NCBI RefSeq assembly: GCF_003258705.1
Contig: NZ_CP029480.1
Location: 4,340,001-4,404,000, forward strand
Source of the DNA: Arcticibacterium luteifluviistationis
GTDB lineage: Bacteria; Bacteroidota; Bacteroidia; Cytophagales; Spirosomataceae
Reading direction: 5' to 3'
DNA: 64,000 nt
Below are positions 51,523 through 60,663 of the stretch, in pieces. Position 1 is the stretch's first letter. Each line of letters starts with the position of its first letter. Under the pieces are notes generated by a model. The model worked only from the letters and a program-made list of their open reading frames with translations. It was not told where the DNA came from and ran no database searches. A program made the position numbers and the translations under genes.

Positions 51523-53748
51523 GTGCAAAAGTTAATTAACCAAATATATCAATTCGACTACCTTAAAGGGGCGGTACTTACATTCGCCTTAGTGCTTCCG
51601 CTTTATTTGGGGATTCATTTTGACCAAATGGGTTATGGTTTAGCCTTTGCTTTAGGCGTGTTTTTTACCTTTTTGCCAAATACGGATGGTAGCAATAAGC
51701 ACCGCATTTTAGGGATAATTTTTGCCCTTGCTCTGAGCTTATTGATTACTGTTTTGTGCCACTTTACTAGAGTGGCTTCCGAATGGCTGTTTTACCTATT
51801 TTTTGGTGTTTGCATATTTTGGGTGAGTATGCTTTCTGTTTATGGTTTTAGAGCATCTATGGTGGCTTTCTCTGGTCATTTTGCTATGATAATGAGTTTT
51901 GCTCTGCTAAAAACGGATTTGTCAATAGGTGTAAAACTTGGACTAATATTTTGTGGAGGTATTTGGTATTTGCTTTGGGCAAGCCTTTCGCACTGGATTT
52001 TTGAAAACAAAAGCACGGCTCAGAAATTAGCAGAGTGTGTGGAGTCGACAGCAGATTTTCTTAAAGTCAAATATCAGCTACTTTGGAATGAGCCAGATAA
52101 TAGGCTGGAGTTGGAACAAAAACTATTGAAACTTCAGATTGGTCTTAATGAACAGCATGAGCTTCTGAGAGAACTTCTTTTTAAGAAAAGAATGGATGAA
52201 GGAGAGTCAAATAAGACGAGCAGGCATTTATTGATTTTTTTAGAAATGCTGGACATTTATGAGTTGGCATTAGCAAGGGATACTGACCCTACAGAGTATA
52301 AAGAAGCACTTGGTGTCCATTTTGATAAAACGCAGACTTTTAAATCATTTGCGGCAAGCACCATTGTTCATTTATATGCTTTAGCAGAAGCTATTAGAAC
52401 TGATAAAAAGCTTCCACTGGAAGAGAGAGCCAGCGAAAACCAAGAATTATGTGAAGCCAGTATTAAGTCCTATGTGAATATAATAGGTCTGCCAGAGGCT
52501 AGGGAGGGAGCTCTTATTCTCAGAAATTTATTGGATTATGAGCGAAGGAAAGAAGAGAAGACTTTTTCAGCAAAACGTGTTTATGCAAATATTTTGGAAG
52601 GCTCAGATAGTCTACTGAGAAGAAAAGACCGTCAACTTTTTATAACAACCCAAGATTATAATATAAAAACACTCAAGGCTAATTTAAACCTTAAATCCTC
52701 TGTTTTTAAGCATGCTTTGCGACTTACCATTGCCATGTATGTGGCTTTATTCGTTGGTAAAGTTTTTGAACATCAAAATGCTTACTGGATTTTATTGACG
52801 GTGGCTGTGATACTTAGACCAAACTTTGGTTTGACCAAAAAAAGAGGTTTAAGTAGGGTTTGGGGTACACTGATGGGAGCGGCTGGAGCGGTTGCGGTTA
52901 TTCTACTTTTTGATAGTAAAACGATTTACGGTTGTTTTGCCGTGCCAGCTTTGTTTGTGGGTTTTGTGTTTTTACAAAAAAACTATCGAGTGGCGGCTAC
53001 ATTCATTACCGCTGCGGTTATTCTACTTTATGCTATTCTGGTTGAAAATGCTTTAAACATAGTCCAATATCGAGTTATTGACACTTTTATAGGAGCCACT
53101 ATTTCTTTCCTTGCCATTTACTTATTGTGGCCGGTTTGGGAAGAGGGCGGTATCAAGTCGTCGATTCAAAAGGCGATAGAGGCTTCTATGTCTTACATGG
53201 AGAATATTGATAGGATTTATCATTCTAAAGAAACGCCAGATACTGTATATCGATTAGCTAGAAAAAAAGCATTTCTAGAAAGTGGAAACTTGATGGCGGC
53301 TTTTCAACGACAAACGGAAGACCCAAAGTCTAGGCAATTGCACCAGGCACAGGTTTATGCCACCGTGGTACTTAATCAAACTTTTTTGACAGGATTGGCT
53401 GCTTTAGGAACGTATATTCAAAACCATGAAACCACGGCAGCATCAAAAGAATATGAAACGGTTATTCGGCATATTTTTGAAAACCTGGAAGCGGCACTCA
53501 AGACCTTAAAAGGAGAAGAACAAAGTAAAGAGGTAGATATTGATGAGCTATCTGAAGCTACAGAGGTGCTGGATAATAAATACAGCGAGCTCTCCAAAGA
53601 AAGAGATATGGAGCTGGAAAAGGGTTTTGTGCCCATGAGTCAAGATATGAGAAATAAGCTTCAGGAAGGAAAACTAATGAAAGACCATTTAAAGTGGCTT
53701 CACAGTATTTCTGATAGCATGAAGCAGACGGTACCCGGGCTAAACTAG
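51523..53748 (+). CDS. FUSC-family membrane protein (YccS-like)
   Basis: A 741-residue protein starting at GTG 51523 (no ATG fits in frame). It has two blocks of about six membrane helices each (residues about 15-165 and 395-555), each followed by a long soluble helical region, the layout of FUSC/YccS/AaeB efflux-like proteins. The second block begins with FKHALRLTIAMYVALFVGKVFEHQNAYWILLTVAVILRPNFG, the conserved FUSC motif. It might export aromatic acids or other small molecules, by analogy with AaeB. Its last four bases (CTAG) overlap the stop of convergent murE. Confidence 0.85.
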   Translation: MQKLINQIYQFDYLKGAVLTFALVLPLYLGIHFDQMGYGLAFALGVFFTFLPNTDGSNKHRILGIIFALALSLLITVLCHFTRVASEWLFYLFFGVCIFWVSMLSVYGFRASMVAFSGHFAMIMSFALLKTDLSIGVKLGLIFCGGIWYLLWASLSHWIFENKSTAQKLAECVESTADFLKVKYQLLWNEPDNRLELEQKLLKLQIGLNEQHELLRELLFKKRMDEGESNKTSRHLLIFLEMLDIYELALARDTDPTEYKEALGVHFDKTQTFKSFAASTIVHLYALAEAIRTDKKLPLEERASENQELCEASIKSYVNIIGLPEAREGALILRNLLDYERRKEEKTFSAKRVYANILEGSDSLLRRKDRQLFITTQDYNIKTLKANLNLKSSVFKHALRLTIAMYVALFVGKVFEHQNAYWILLTVAVILRPNFGLTKKRGLSRVWGTLMGAAGAVAVILLFDSKTIYGCFAVPALFVGFVFLQKNYRVAATFITAAVILLYAILVENALNIVQYRVIDTFIGATISFLAIYLLWPVWEEGGIKSSIQKAIEASMSYMENIDRIYHSKETPDTVYRLARKKAFLESGNLMAAFQRQTEDPKSRQLHQAQVYATVVLNQTFLTGLAALGTYIQNHETTAASKEYETVIRHIFENLEAALKTLKGEEQSKEVDIDELSEATEVLDNKYSELSKERDMELEKGFVPMSQDMRNKLQEGKLMKDHLKWLHSISDSMKQTVPGLN

Positions 53749-55196
53749 CTCATAAAAGCTCTTACTAGCTCTTCTTTGTCATCAAAGTGGCTTTTTACAC
53801 CTTTGATGTCTTGATAGTTTTCGTGGCCTTTACCAGCTACCAAAACAATGTCTCCTTCGTTTGATAACATGACAGCAGTTTTAATTGCTTCTCTGCGGTC
53901 TAAAATTGATAAAACTTTTTTCCTTTTGGTGATGCTAACGCCTTCTTGCATGTCTTTCAAGATGTCTTCAGGCTCTTCGTTTCTTGGGTTGTCAGCAGTC
54001 AAAATAACTTTATCAGCAAGTTCACAGGCAATTTTTGCCATCAATGGTCTTTTCCCTTTGTCACGATTTCCGCCACAACCTACCACGCATATAACCTGCT
54101 GATTTCCTTCTTTAAGCTCATTAATAGTTTCTAAAACATTCTTTAGGGCATCAGGAGTATGGGCGTAATCTACTATTCCCACCTTCTGGTTTGAAGAATG
54201 AATTTGCTCAAATCTACCAGCAGGCGGTGTTAGTTGAGACAGTTCTGTTAAAATAGCCTCTGACTCTTCCCCTAGTAAAATGGCTGTTCCGTAAACGGCC
54301 AATAAATTATAGGCATTAAACTTTCCAATAAGCTTAAACCAAACTTCTTGCTCATTAATGGTCATGTTTAAACCATAAAGACCGCAGTCTAAGACTTTAC
54401 CTTTGAAAGTACCAACGCCTCTAAGCGTGTAAGAACTTTTTTCTGCTTTAGTATTTTGAAGCATCACCTTTCCGTTTTTATCGTCGGAATTGGTTAGGGC
54501 AAAGGCCGTTTTTGGCAACCTATCAAAGAAACCCTTTTTGGCGTCAATATAATTTTTGAAGGTCTCGTGAAAGTCTAGGTGGTCTTGAGTGATATTGGTA
54601 AAAATCCCTCCGGAAAATGTCAATCCAGCTATTCTTTCCATAACCACCGCATGCGAACTTACCTCCATAAAGACATAGGTGCAGCCTTTTTTATGCATGG
54701 AAGCCAGCAGCTCATTGATTTTTACAGAATCTGGCGTGGTATGGGTAGATGGAATTATCTCGTCCTCTATTTGATTTTGAACGGTTGATAATAAACCACA
54801 TGTGTAACCCAATTCTCTGAATAAATCAAAAAGTAAAGTGGCCACAGAGGTTTTACCATTTGTTCCAGTTATACCTACTAGTTTTATTTTAGAAGAAGGG
54901 TTGCTATAGAAGTTTGAGGCAGCCAGCCCCATCGAATTAGAAGAGTTTTCAACCTTTAAATAGGTGACATCATCAGATAACTTTTCTGGCAAGATCTCAC
55001 ACATAATAGCCTTTGCACCAAGTTCTATTGCTTTTGGAATAAAATCATGGCCGTTAACCTGAGTACCAGGAATGGCAATAAACAAAGAATTGGCATCTAC
55101 TTTTCGGCTATCAAACTGAAGGTTAGATATTTCTAAGTCTGTTTTACCAGAAACCGTTAGTAGAGATATTTTATAAAGGATATCGCTTAAAAGCAT
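53745..55196 (-). CDS. murE: UDP-N-acetylmuramoyl-tripeptide synthetase, meso-DAP adding
   Basis: A 483-residue Mur ligase. The ATP loop GTNGKT is at 111-116, THTTPDSV and the middle-domain HLDFH are typical, and the C-terminal substrate loop reads DNPRNEEP, where the Arg in DNPR signals meso-diaminopimelate rather than lysine. It catalyses addition of the third peptide residue to UDP-MurNAc-Ala-Glu in the cytoplasm. It lies apart from the usual mraY-murG cluster, downstream of a flippase gene by 16 bases, so the pair is one operon. Its stop shares CTAG with the convergent FUSC gene. Confidence 0.95.
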   Translation of the reverse strand: MLLSDILYKISLLTVSGKTDLEISNLQFDSRKVDANSLFIAIPGTQVNGHDFIPKAIELGAKAIMCEILPEKLSDDVTYLKVENSSNSMGLAASNFYSNPSSKIKLVGITGTNGKTSVATLLFDLFRELGYTCGLLSTVQNQIEDEIIPSTHTTPDSVKINELLASMHKKGCTYVFMEVSSHAVVMERIAGLTFSGGIFTNITQDHLDFHETFKNYIDAKKGFFDRLPKTAFALTNSDDKNGKVMLQNTKAEKSSYTLRGVGTFKGKVLDCGLYGLNMTINEQEVWFKLIGKFNAYNLLAVYGTAILLGEESEAILTELSQLTPPAGRFEQIHSSNQKVGIVDYAHTPDALKNVLETINELKEGNQQVICVVGCGGNRDKGKRPLMAKIACELADKVILTADNPRNEEPEDILKDMQEGVSITKRKKVLSILDRREAIKTAVMLSNEGDIVLVAGKGHENYQDIKGVKSHFDDKEELVRAFMS

Positions 55197-55212
55197 GTTT
55201 TATGATGAAGTT

Positions 55213-56712
55213 CTAGGTTGTCTTTAATTCTGAGAAGGTCTTTCTTTCCATAAAATAAACTACGGTTAAGAAGGCTCCACACAAAACTAAATGAACTGGC
55301 ACGGAATACTGCAATCCAGGGTATTGTATTTGCGAATCAATTATAATAATTGCTGCTGCCAATACAATGTAAATTAAGACTTTGACAAGGCTATAAGGAA
55401 CAGGGAAGTGTTTTTGACCATAATAATAACATGCTGCTACCATAAGAAGTGAACTTATGGCAAATGTGATGGCACAGCCTAAATATCCATATTTTGGAAT
55501 CAAAATGATATTTAATATCACAGTAAGTGCCATTCCAGCTATAGTTATCCAAGTGCCGTAAAAGGTTTTATCTGTCAGTTTATACCAAATGGATACATTC
55601 CCGTAAACGCCAATCATGAGATTGGCAAAGAGGAGTATAGGCACCACAATAAGGCCTGACCTGTAAGTGCTTCCTATCAAAAGACCAATCCAATCCAGAT
55701 TTATAGAAACAGCTATCCAGATAAAAATGCAGGCAATAGTAAACCACTTGGTGCTTAAGGCTATCATGTTTGGCGAGTTTTTTTCTCCCATTTTAGAAAA
55801 GAAGAAAGGGTCTGCCGCATAACGGTATGCCTGAACCACCAAAGTCATAAATATGGAAAACTTATAGACGTTGGCATATATAGAGAAAGCGTCTTCTGTG
55901 TTGAACCCTGGGTAGAAGCCATCAGGCAATAAACCTCTAAACATTAATCTATCGGCTGTAAGATTGATGGCACCCGCCATACCCATAATTAAAAGTGGGT
56001 AAGCATAGTTTAAAACGGTTTTGAGCTTTGCCCAATCCCATGTGAACTTGAAACCGACAAACTCTTTCCAAAGCAATAAAAGCGTTACCACACTAGCCAC
56101 ATAATTAGCCCAAATAATATAATCTGGTCCTATGTCTGGATTATAAAAATATGCTGCAAAAGGTTTTAAGTCTGGCAAGAAGAGGTCTTGTAAAATGTAG
56201 TTACAAAACATCAAGTAGAAGACATTGAGACCGATATTGATGAAAATATTAATCAGCCTAATGCTCACAAATCGCTTAACCTTGTTTTGTGCTCTTAGCT
56301 TCACAAAAGCAATGGCTGAGATGGCATCAACTACCAAAATTACGGATAACCAGATGATTAGTCTTTCTTTTCCAGGATAGCCAATAGCGTCAATAAGCGG
56401 TGTAGCTCCTAGAATAAACAGCGTGGATAGCGTTCCTCCTAAAAGAATGATAAAGGTGAGTATGATATTGAAATACTCCGACTGGTTCTCTTTTTTGCTG
56501 GCGTATCTAAAAAAAGCGGTTTCCATACCGAAGGTATAGATTACGTTAAGGGCAATGACATAGGTGTAAAGCTGTGCGTTGTCAGAAAGTAAGCGTGGCT
56601 GCTCAAAAACGCGGGTATGAACTATGAACAATAGCCAGTTTAATAGACGACCGACAATGCTACTTAAGCCGTATAAAACAGTATCTCCAACAAGTTTTTT
56701 AAGGAAAGACAT
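55213..56712 (-). CDS. Polysaccharide flippase, MVF/Wzx-like (MATE superfamily)
   Basis: A 499-residue protein with about fourteen membrane helices. It starts MSFLKKLVGDTVLYGLSSIVGRLLNWLLFIVHTRVF, the family's first-helix pattern, and FRYASKKENQSEYFN is typical for the Bacteroidota branch of polysaccharide exporters. It probably flips lipid-linked sugar precursors for surface polysaccharide or lipid II-like material. It lies 16 bases upstream of murE in the same direction, so a link with cell wall precursor supply is possible. I cannot tell the substrate. Confidence 0.85.
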   Translation of the reverse strand: MSFLKKLVGDTVLYGLSSIVGRLLNWLLFIVHTRVFEQPRLLSDNAQLYTYVIALNVIYTFGMETAFFRYASKKENQSEYFNIILTFIILLGGTLSTLFILGATPLIDAIGYPGKERLIIWLSVILVVDAISAIAFVKLRAQNKVKRFVSIRLINIFINIGLNVFYLMFCNYILQDLFLPDLKPFAAYFYNPDIGPDYIIWANYVASVVTLLLLWKEFVGFKFTWDWAKLKTVLNYAYPLLIMGMAGAINLTADRLMFRGLLPDGFYPGFNTEDAFSIYANVYKFSIFMTLVVQAYRYAADPFFFSKMGEKNSPNMIALSTKWFTIACIFIWIAVSINLDWIGLLIGSTYRSGLIVVPILLFANLMIGVYGNVSIWYKLTDKTFYGTWITIAGMALTVILNIILIPKYGYLGCAITFAISSLLMVAACYYYGQKHFPVPYSLVKVLIYIVLAAAIIIIDSQIQYPGLQYSVPVHLVLCGAFLTVVYFMERKTFSELKTT

Positions 56713-56845
56713 TATTTGAATATTGCGGTTCTGGGCTTTCTAAGATTAATATGATTGTGATATCTCAGAAATAATATGCAATGTTACCATTAATCTTTCA
56801 CTCTTTTAAATTGCACTCCTAGAATGAAAGAATTGTTTTAAGTAA

Positions 56846-57400
56846 TTAGAAATAGAAGGACCGAAAAGGAGAATTAAGGTCAAGTTCTTTCGGTTTCTTC
56901 CAAACTATCAATCCGTTTATTGGTTTGGTCGGTTCATTCAATTCAGAGCTTTTGAGCATGCCATGAATAGTGATAATGCAGGCTTCTTGATTTAACTGTC
57001 TTATTTCAGCCCAGCCATCTTTTAGTGTGAATTCTTTTCCTGTTTTTTGTAGAATTGAGAAAGAACCAGAATTTATTTCTGAAGTCAATACGCCATCCTT
57101 GAAAGAGATTCTCTTTTTAGATAAGTTATGCCAGTTTTCTCCCTCTAGTTTTAATCTAATATTCGCACCATCTGAATTCTCAAAACTTAAATGACAGGAG
57201 TCTGCATTTAGAATGACATTCGGGTTAAATCTTTCTCTTTTATCTAAGACTTGTTCGCCATCAATTTCAATATCGGCTGCTATTTGGTCTGCCTCTAGTT
57301 TTTGAAGGTGTTCAAATATTTCTGTGTCCCGGTTTTTTTCTGAGTTACTCGAACAAGAAACTGCTAACATAGCGGTTAAAAAGAGCAATAAATTCTTCAT
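56846..57400 (-). CDS. Small lipoprotein of the VCBS operon
   Basis: A 184-residue protein with a lipoprotein signal, lipobox AVSC and Cys16. The rest is beta-rich with HLSFENSDGANIRLKLEGENWHNLS, SFKDGVLTSEINSGSFSILQKTG and ends FRSFYF. I do not recognise a family. Its start overlaps the stop of the VCBS gene by 4 bases (ATGA), so it is translated from the same message. It might be an accessory protein for the VCBS lipoproteins. It is followed by 133 bases without features up to the flippase start. Confidence 0.6.
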   Translation of the reverse strand: MKNLLLFLTAMLAVSCSSNSEKNRDTEIFEHLQKLEADQIAADIEIDGEQVLDKRERFNPNVILNADSCHLSFENSDGANIRLKLEGENWHNLSKKRISFKDGVLTSEINSGSFSILQKTGKEFTLKDGWAEIRQLNQEACIITIHGMLKSSELNEPTKPINGLIVWKKPKELDLNSPFRSFYF

Positions 57401-60400
57401 GAATTAACTTTTTTAATGATTCTTATGGCTGCGTTATTACCGATAATTAAATAATGACTTTCTCCATTGATTTTAATTGGAAGGATTTGCCTTATTTGAC
57501 CTCTTAGGGTAATTCCTGGAATGTTATGATACTTTCCTTCCTTGTCTAGAATTCCACCAATTCCACCATCGTATCTGCCAAGTTGAATGTTTGAATCAAA
57601 GAAATTCCCTGCGAGCAGGTATTCAGAACTGCCTTTTATTTCTGATATGGCGGAAATAGGGCCTAGCTGTGTTTGCCAGGGTAATTCTTCTATTTCGAAC
57701 GCCCCATTTCCTTTGTTTAGAAGGATTGCTGTTTTGAAATAATTTGCCTCAAAAAACCTCGATTCTTTGATTTTATCTCGACCTAAAACATCTCTAAAGT
57801 CAGCTTTTGCGAAATCTTTTGCCAGATTGAATTTCTTTCTAATAAATGGCATTTGCTTTTCTAGCTCTTTCTTGTCGGCAAAAATGACTTCCTCATTTTC
57901 TAGATAATAAGTGAGGATTTGGTCTAATCTGCCATTGTCATCCATGTCGTTTACATACATTCTTACAGGTTTCTTTTCAGAAGCTTTTAGCCTGCTGTTT
58001 TCCCCAAGATTACCGATAATGAAATCTATTTTACCATCGCTGTTAATATCTGTAGGATAAATTATATTCCACCAGCCCTTTTTGTCAGTCAAGGTTTTCT
58101 TAATTAACTGACCATTATTGTTCTCCAAACAATATATGCCGTCCCACTCCAGAGCAACTATTAGGTCTGGGTCATTATCTTGGTCTATGTCTATCCATTG
58201 GGCATCTTTTACCATTCCTAAATGCTCAAGTTCAGGTGTTTTTTTGATGGTAAAATTACCTTTCCCGTCGTTTATCATGAGATAAGACGGAGGTATTTTG
58301 CCATAGGCCCATGGAAAAGTTCTGCTGCCAATAAAGAGGTCTAAATCACCATCGCCATCAAAGTCAATATCCCTTACGCACTGCGAGGTAGTGAATAGCA
58401 GCGGGAATGCCTCTTTGGATTTTATGAAGCCATTGGAGCCATTATTTAGATACAATCGTGGTGTATTAAACTCAGACTTATTCAAATATTCATTTCCACC
58501 AGAAAGGGCAATGATATCGTTCAGGCCATCATTATTTACATCAATAATAAGGGCGTCAACATCCTCATAAGCACTGTCACTGGTGATGTCTGGAAAAACG
58601 AACTCTTCTAGTGTTCCTGTTTTGGTTTGAAATAAAACTTTACTTTTCTCTTTTCTAGCACCTCCAAAGTATAAATCGTCTAAACCATCATCATTTAAAT
58701 CACCAACAGCAACCGCGGGTCCTTCGGTGCTCATTTTGTTTGGAATGAGAGCTTCACGGTCAAACTCGTTAAATGTGTTTTCTTTATGATAAAGAGGTTT
58801 GGGGAGAATCTGATTTGACACATCAACGAAACTTCCTTTTTCAGGAATTCTTAGCTTTTCGTAGTCAAATAAGGGCAGTCCTTTTTGATAACTAAGAATA
58901 ATTGATTTGTCCGAGGTTTTTGGAATAGATTGAAAAGAATTGTCTGGCCAGATAATCCATAAAGAGTCTATCGGATTCTTTGTTGCAAATATAAAAGGAG
59001 CTTCCGAAGAAGATTGGAAGCCTCTTACAGGAAATTTCTCTTTGTAGTATTTCTCGTTTTTTGCAAATGCAATGACTTTAGAACCTATACCATTTAGGTT
59101 CTTTTCATTCCCTTTTAGCCCAATTTTGATAATATGTTTTGATGTGGTATCGCTTTTATTCTCATATATAAAAGCTGGGGCATTGATGTTATTGGTAATT
59201 AAATCTAAATCTCCGTCATTATCTAGATCTACTGAAACAGCTCCATTGGAGAAGGAATCTTTATCATTCTGTATTTGAGATTTTGCATCTAGAAAAGTGA
59301 GTTTGCCTTTATTTAAAAAAACTTTATTGGGTATTTTGATTTCAGGAATAAGGTCTGTTAAGGCTTCATCAGATTCATCAAATGTTTTTTCTTGGATTCT
59401 CTTTTGGATTTCATCATTGGAAACAATGTTGATGTAATCCGTATCATTCATCCTTTTGGCAATACCATTGCTTATGAATAAATCAGTTTCTCCATCGTTA
59501 TCAAAATCATCAAAGAGGCTACTCCAAGACCAGTCTGTAGCGGAGATATTGCTATACATTCCTATTTCGCTAAAAACACCTTTTCCGTTATTAAGCTGAA
59601 GGTTATTTCTTGCAAACTGATAATCGTATCCCTGTTTTAGTTTGAATTCGAAATTGTAGAAGGTGTCTTCTCCTTCAGACCTTTTGAGTATTTCATGCTC
59701 AAAAGGAAGCATATCCAAAGAGACTATTTCAGGGAAAATGTCATGGTTTAAGTCGGCTATATCCACGCCCATACTGAATCGGCTAGTATGACTTAACCTT
59801 TGGCTTAATTCATCCTTAAACTGTCCATTTTTCTGATTTATGTACAAATAATCATTTTCATGAAAATCATTCCCGACATAGATGTCTGGATATCCATCTA
59901 AATCAATATCTGAAATGGCTAAGCCTAGACCATAGCCGAGTGCGTTTTGATTTATCCCACTTTGGTCGCTTTTTTCAATAAAAGAACCATCTATGTTTTC
60001 AAAGATTCTATCTCCTGCTAAGGGATGTTTTGTGTTAATGAAGTTGTCTCTTCTTCCAAAAGTTCCATTCTGATGAACGGAGTGGTTTAATTGGAAGAAA
60101 TCTAAATCACCATCTAAGTCGTAATCAAAAAAAGCAGCCTGAGTTCCGAAACCAACTAAGTCAAGGCCATATTCTTTGGCTTGTTCAGAGAATATAGGAA
60201 TTCCGTCAGCGTCTATTTTTTCACAAATGAATAGTAAGTTTTTCGCGTGCAATACTTCAAAATCACCAACTTGGCTGACATAAATATCTAATAAACCATC
60301 TTGGTTAATATCTACTACAGATACGCCCGTACTCCAGCCACCATTTTTGATAATACCGGCTTTTTGGGAAATGTTTTCGAAAGTAAGCTTACCCTTGTTT

Positions 60401-60663
60401 ATGTAAAGTTCGTTTTGACCTTGATTAGCCGAGAAAAAGACATCTATAAGGCCGTCGTTATTAAAATCTCCAGCTCCTATACCTGCACCATTATAAAAGT
60501 ACATATACCTAAATATGTTTAGGTCATTGCTGGGAGTGATTTCATTGTTAAATGTAATACCAGTTTTTTCACTGGTAAGAAGTTCAAAAAGTACTGGCTC
60601 TTTTTTGGCATTACAGCCAAATAAGAGTAAGCTCAAAGCAGTTAATTTGAACCAATTATTCAT
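57397..60663 (-). CDS. VCBS/FG-GAP-repeat lipoprotein with ASPIC/UnbV domain (second copy)
   Basis: A 1088-residue lipoprotein (lipobox LFGC, Cys17). Calcium-loop repeats D-x-D/N-x-D-G recur through the chain (GDFNNDGLIDVFFSANQG, VDINQDGLLDIYVSQVG, FFDYDLDGDLDFFQLNH and others), probably a seven-bladed propeller. An ASPIC/UnbV-like region follows with INGI-type sequence (NLNGIGSKVIAFAKNEKYY ... FPVRGFQSSSEAPFIFA) near residue 540, and then a second propeller to the end. It is a paralog of the next-upstream gene. The start overlaps that gene's end by 8 bases. Confidence 0.85.
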   Translation of the reverse strand: MNNWFKLTALSLLLFGCNAKKEPVLFELLTSEKTGITFNNEITPSNDLNIFRYMYFYNGAGIGAGDFNNDGLIDVFFSANQGQNELYINKGKLTFENISQKAGIIKNGGWSTGVSVVDINQDGLLDIYVSQVGDFEVLHAKNLLFICEKIDADGIPIFSEQAKEYGLDLVGFGTQAAFFDYDLDGDLDFFQLNHSVHQNGTFGRRDNFINTKHPLAGDRIFENIDGSFIEKSDQSGINQNALGYGLGLAISDIDLDGYPDIYVGNDFHENDYLYINQKNGQFKDELSQRLSHTSRFSMGVDIADLNHDIFPEIVSLDMLPFEHEILKRSEGEDTFYNFEFKLKQGYDYQFARNNLQLNNGKGVFSEIGMYSNISATDWSWSSLFDDFDNDGETDLFISNGIAKRMNDTDYINIVSNDEIQKRIQEKTFDESDEALTDLIPEIKIPNKVFLNKGKLTFLDAKSQIQNDKDSFSNGAVSVDLDNDGDLDLITNNINAPAFIYENKSDTTSKHIIKIGLKGNEKNLNGIGSKVIAFAKNEKYYKEKFPVRGFQSSSEAPFIFATKNPIDSLWIIWPDNSFQSIPKTSDKSIILSYQKGLPLFDYEKLRIPEKGSFVDVSNQILPKPLYHKENTFNEFDREALIPNKMSTEGPAVAVGDLNDDGLDDLYFGGARKEKSKVLFQTKTGTLEEFVFPDITSDSAYEDVDALIIDVNNDGLNDIIALSGGNEYLNKSEFNTPRLYLNNGSNGFIKSKEAFPLLFTTSQCVRDIDFDGDGDLDLFIGSRTFPWAYGKIPPSYLMINDGKGNFTIKKTPELEHLGMVKDAQWIDIDQDNDPDLIVALEWDGIYCLENNNGQLIKKTLTDKKGWWNIIYPTDINSDGKIDFIIGNLGENSRLKASEKKPVRMYVNDMDDNGRLDQILTYYLENEEVIFADKKELEKQMPFIRKKFNLAKDFAKADFRDVLGRDKIKESRFFEANYFKTAILLNKGNGAFEIEELPWQTQLGPISAISEIKGSSEYLLAGNFFDSNIQLGRYDGGIGGILDKEGKYHNIPGITLRGQIRQILPIKINGESHYLIIGNNAAIRIIKKVNS

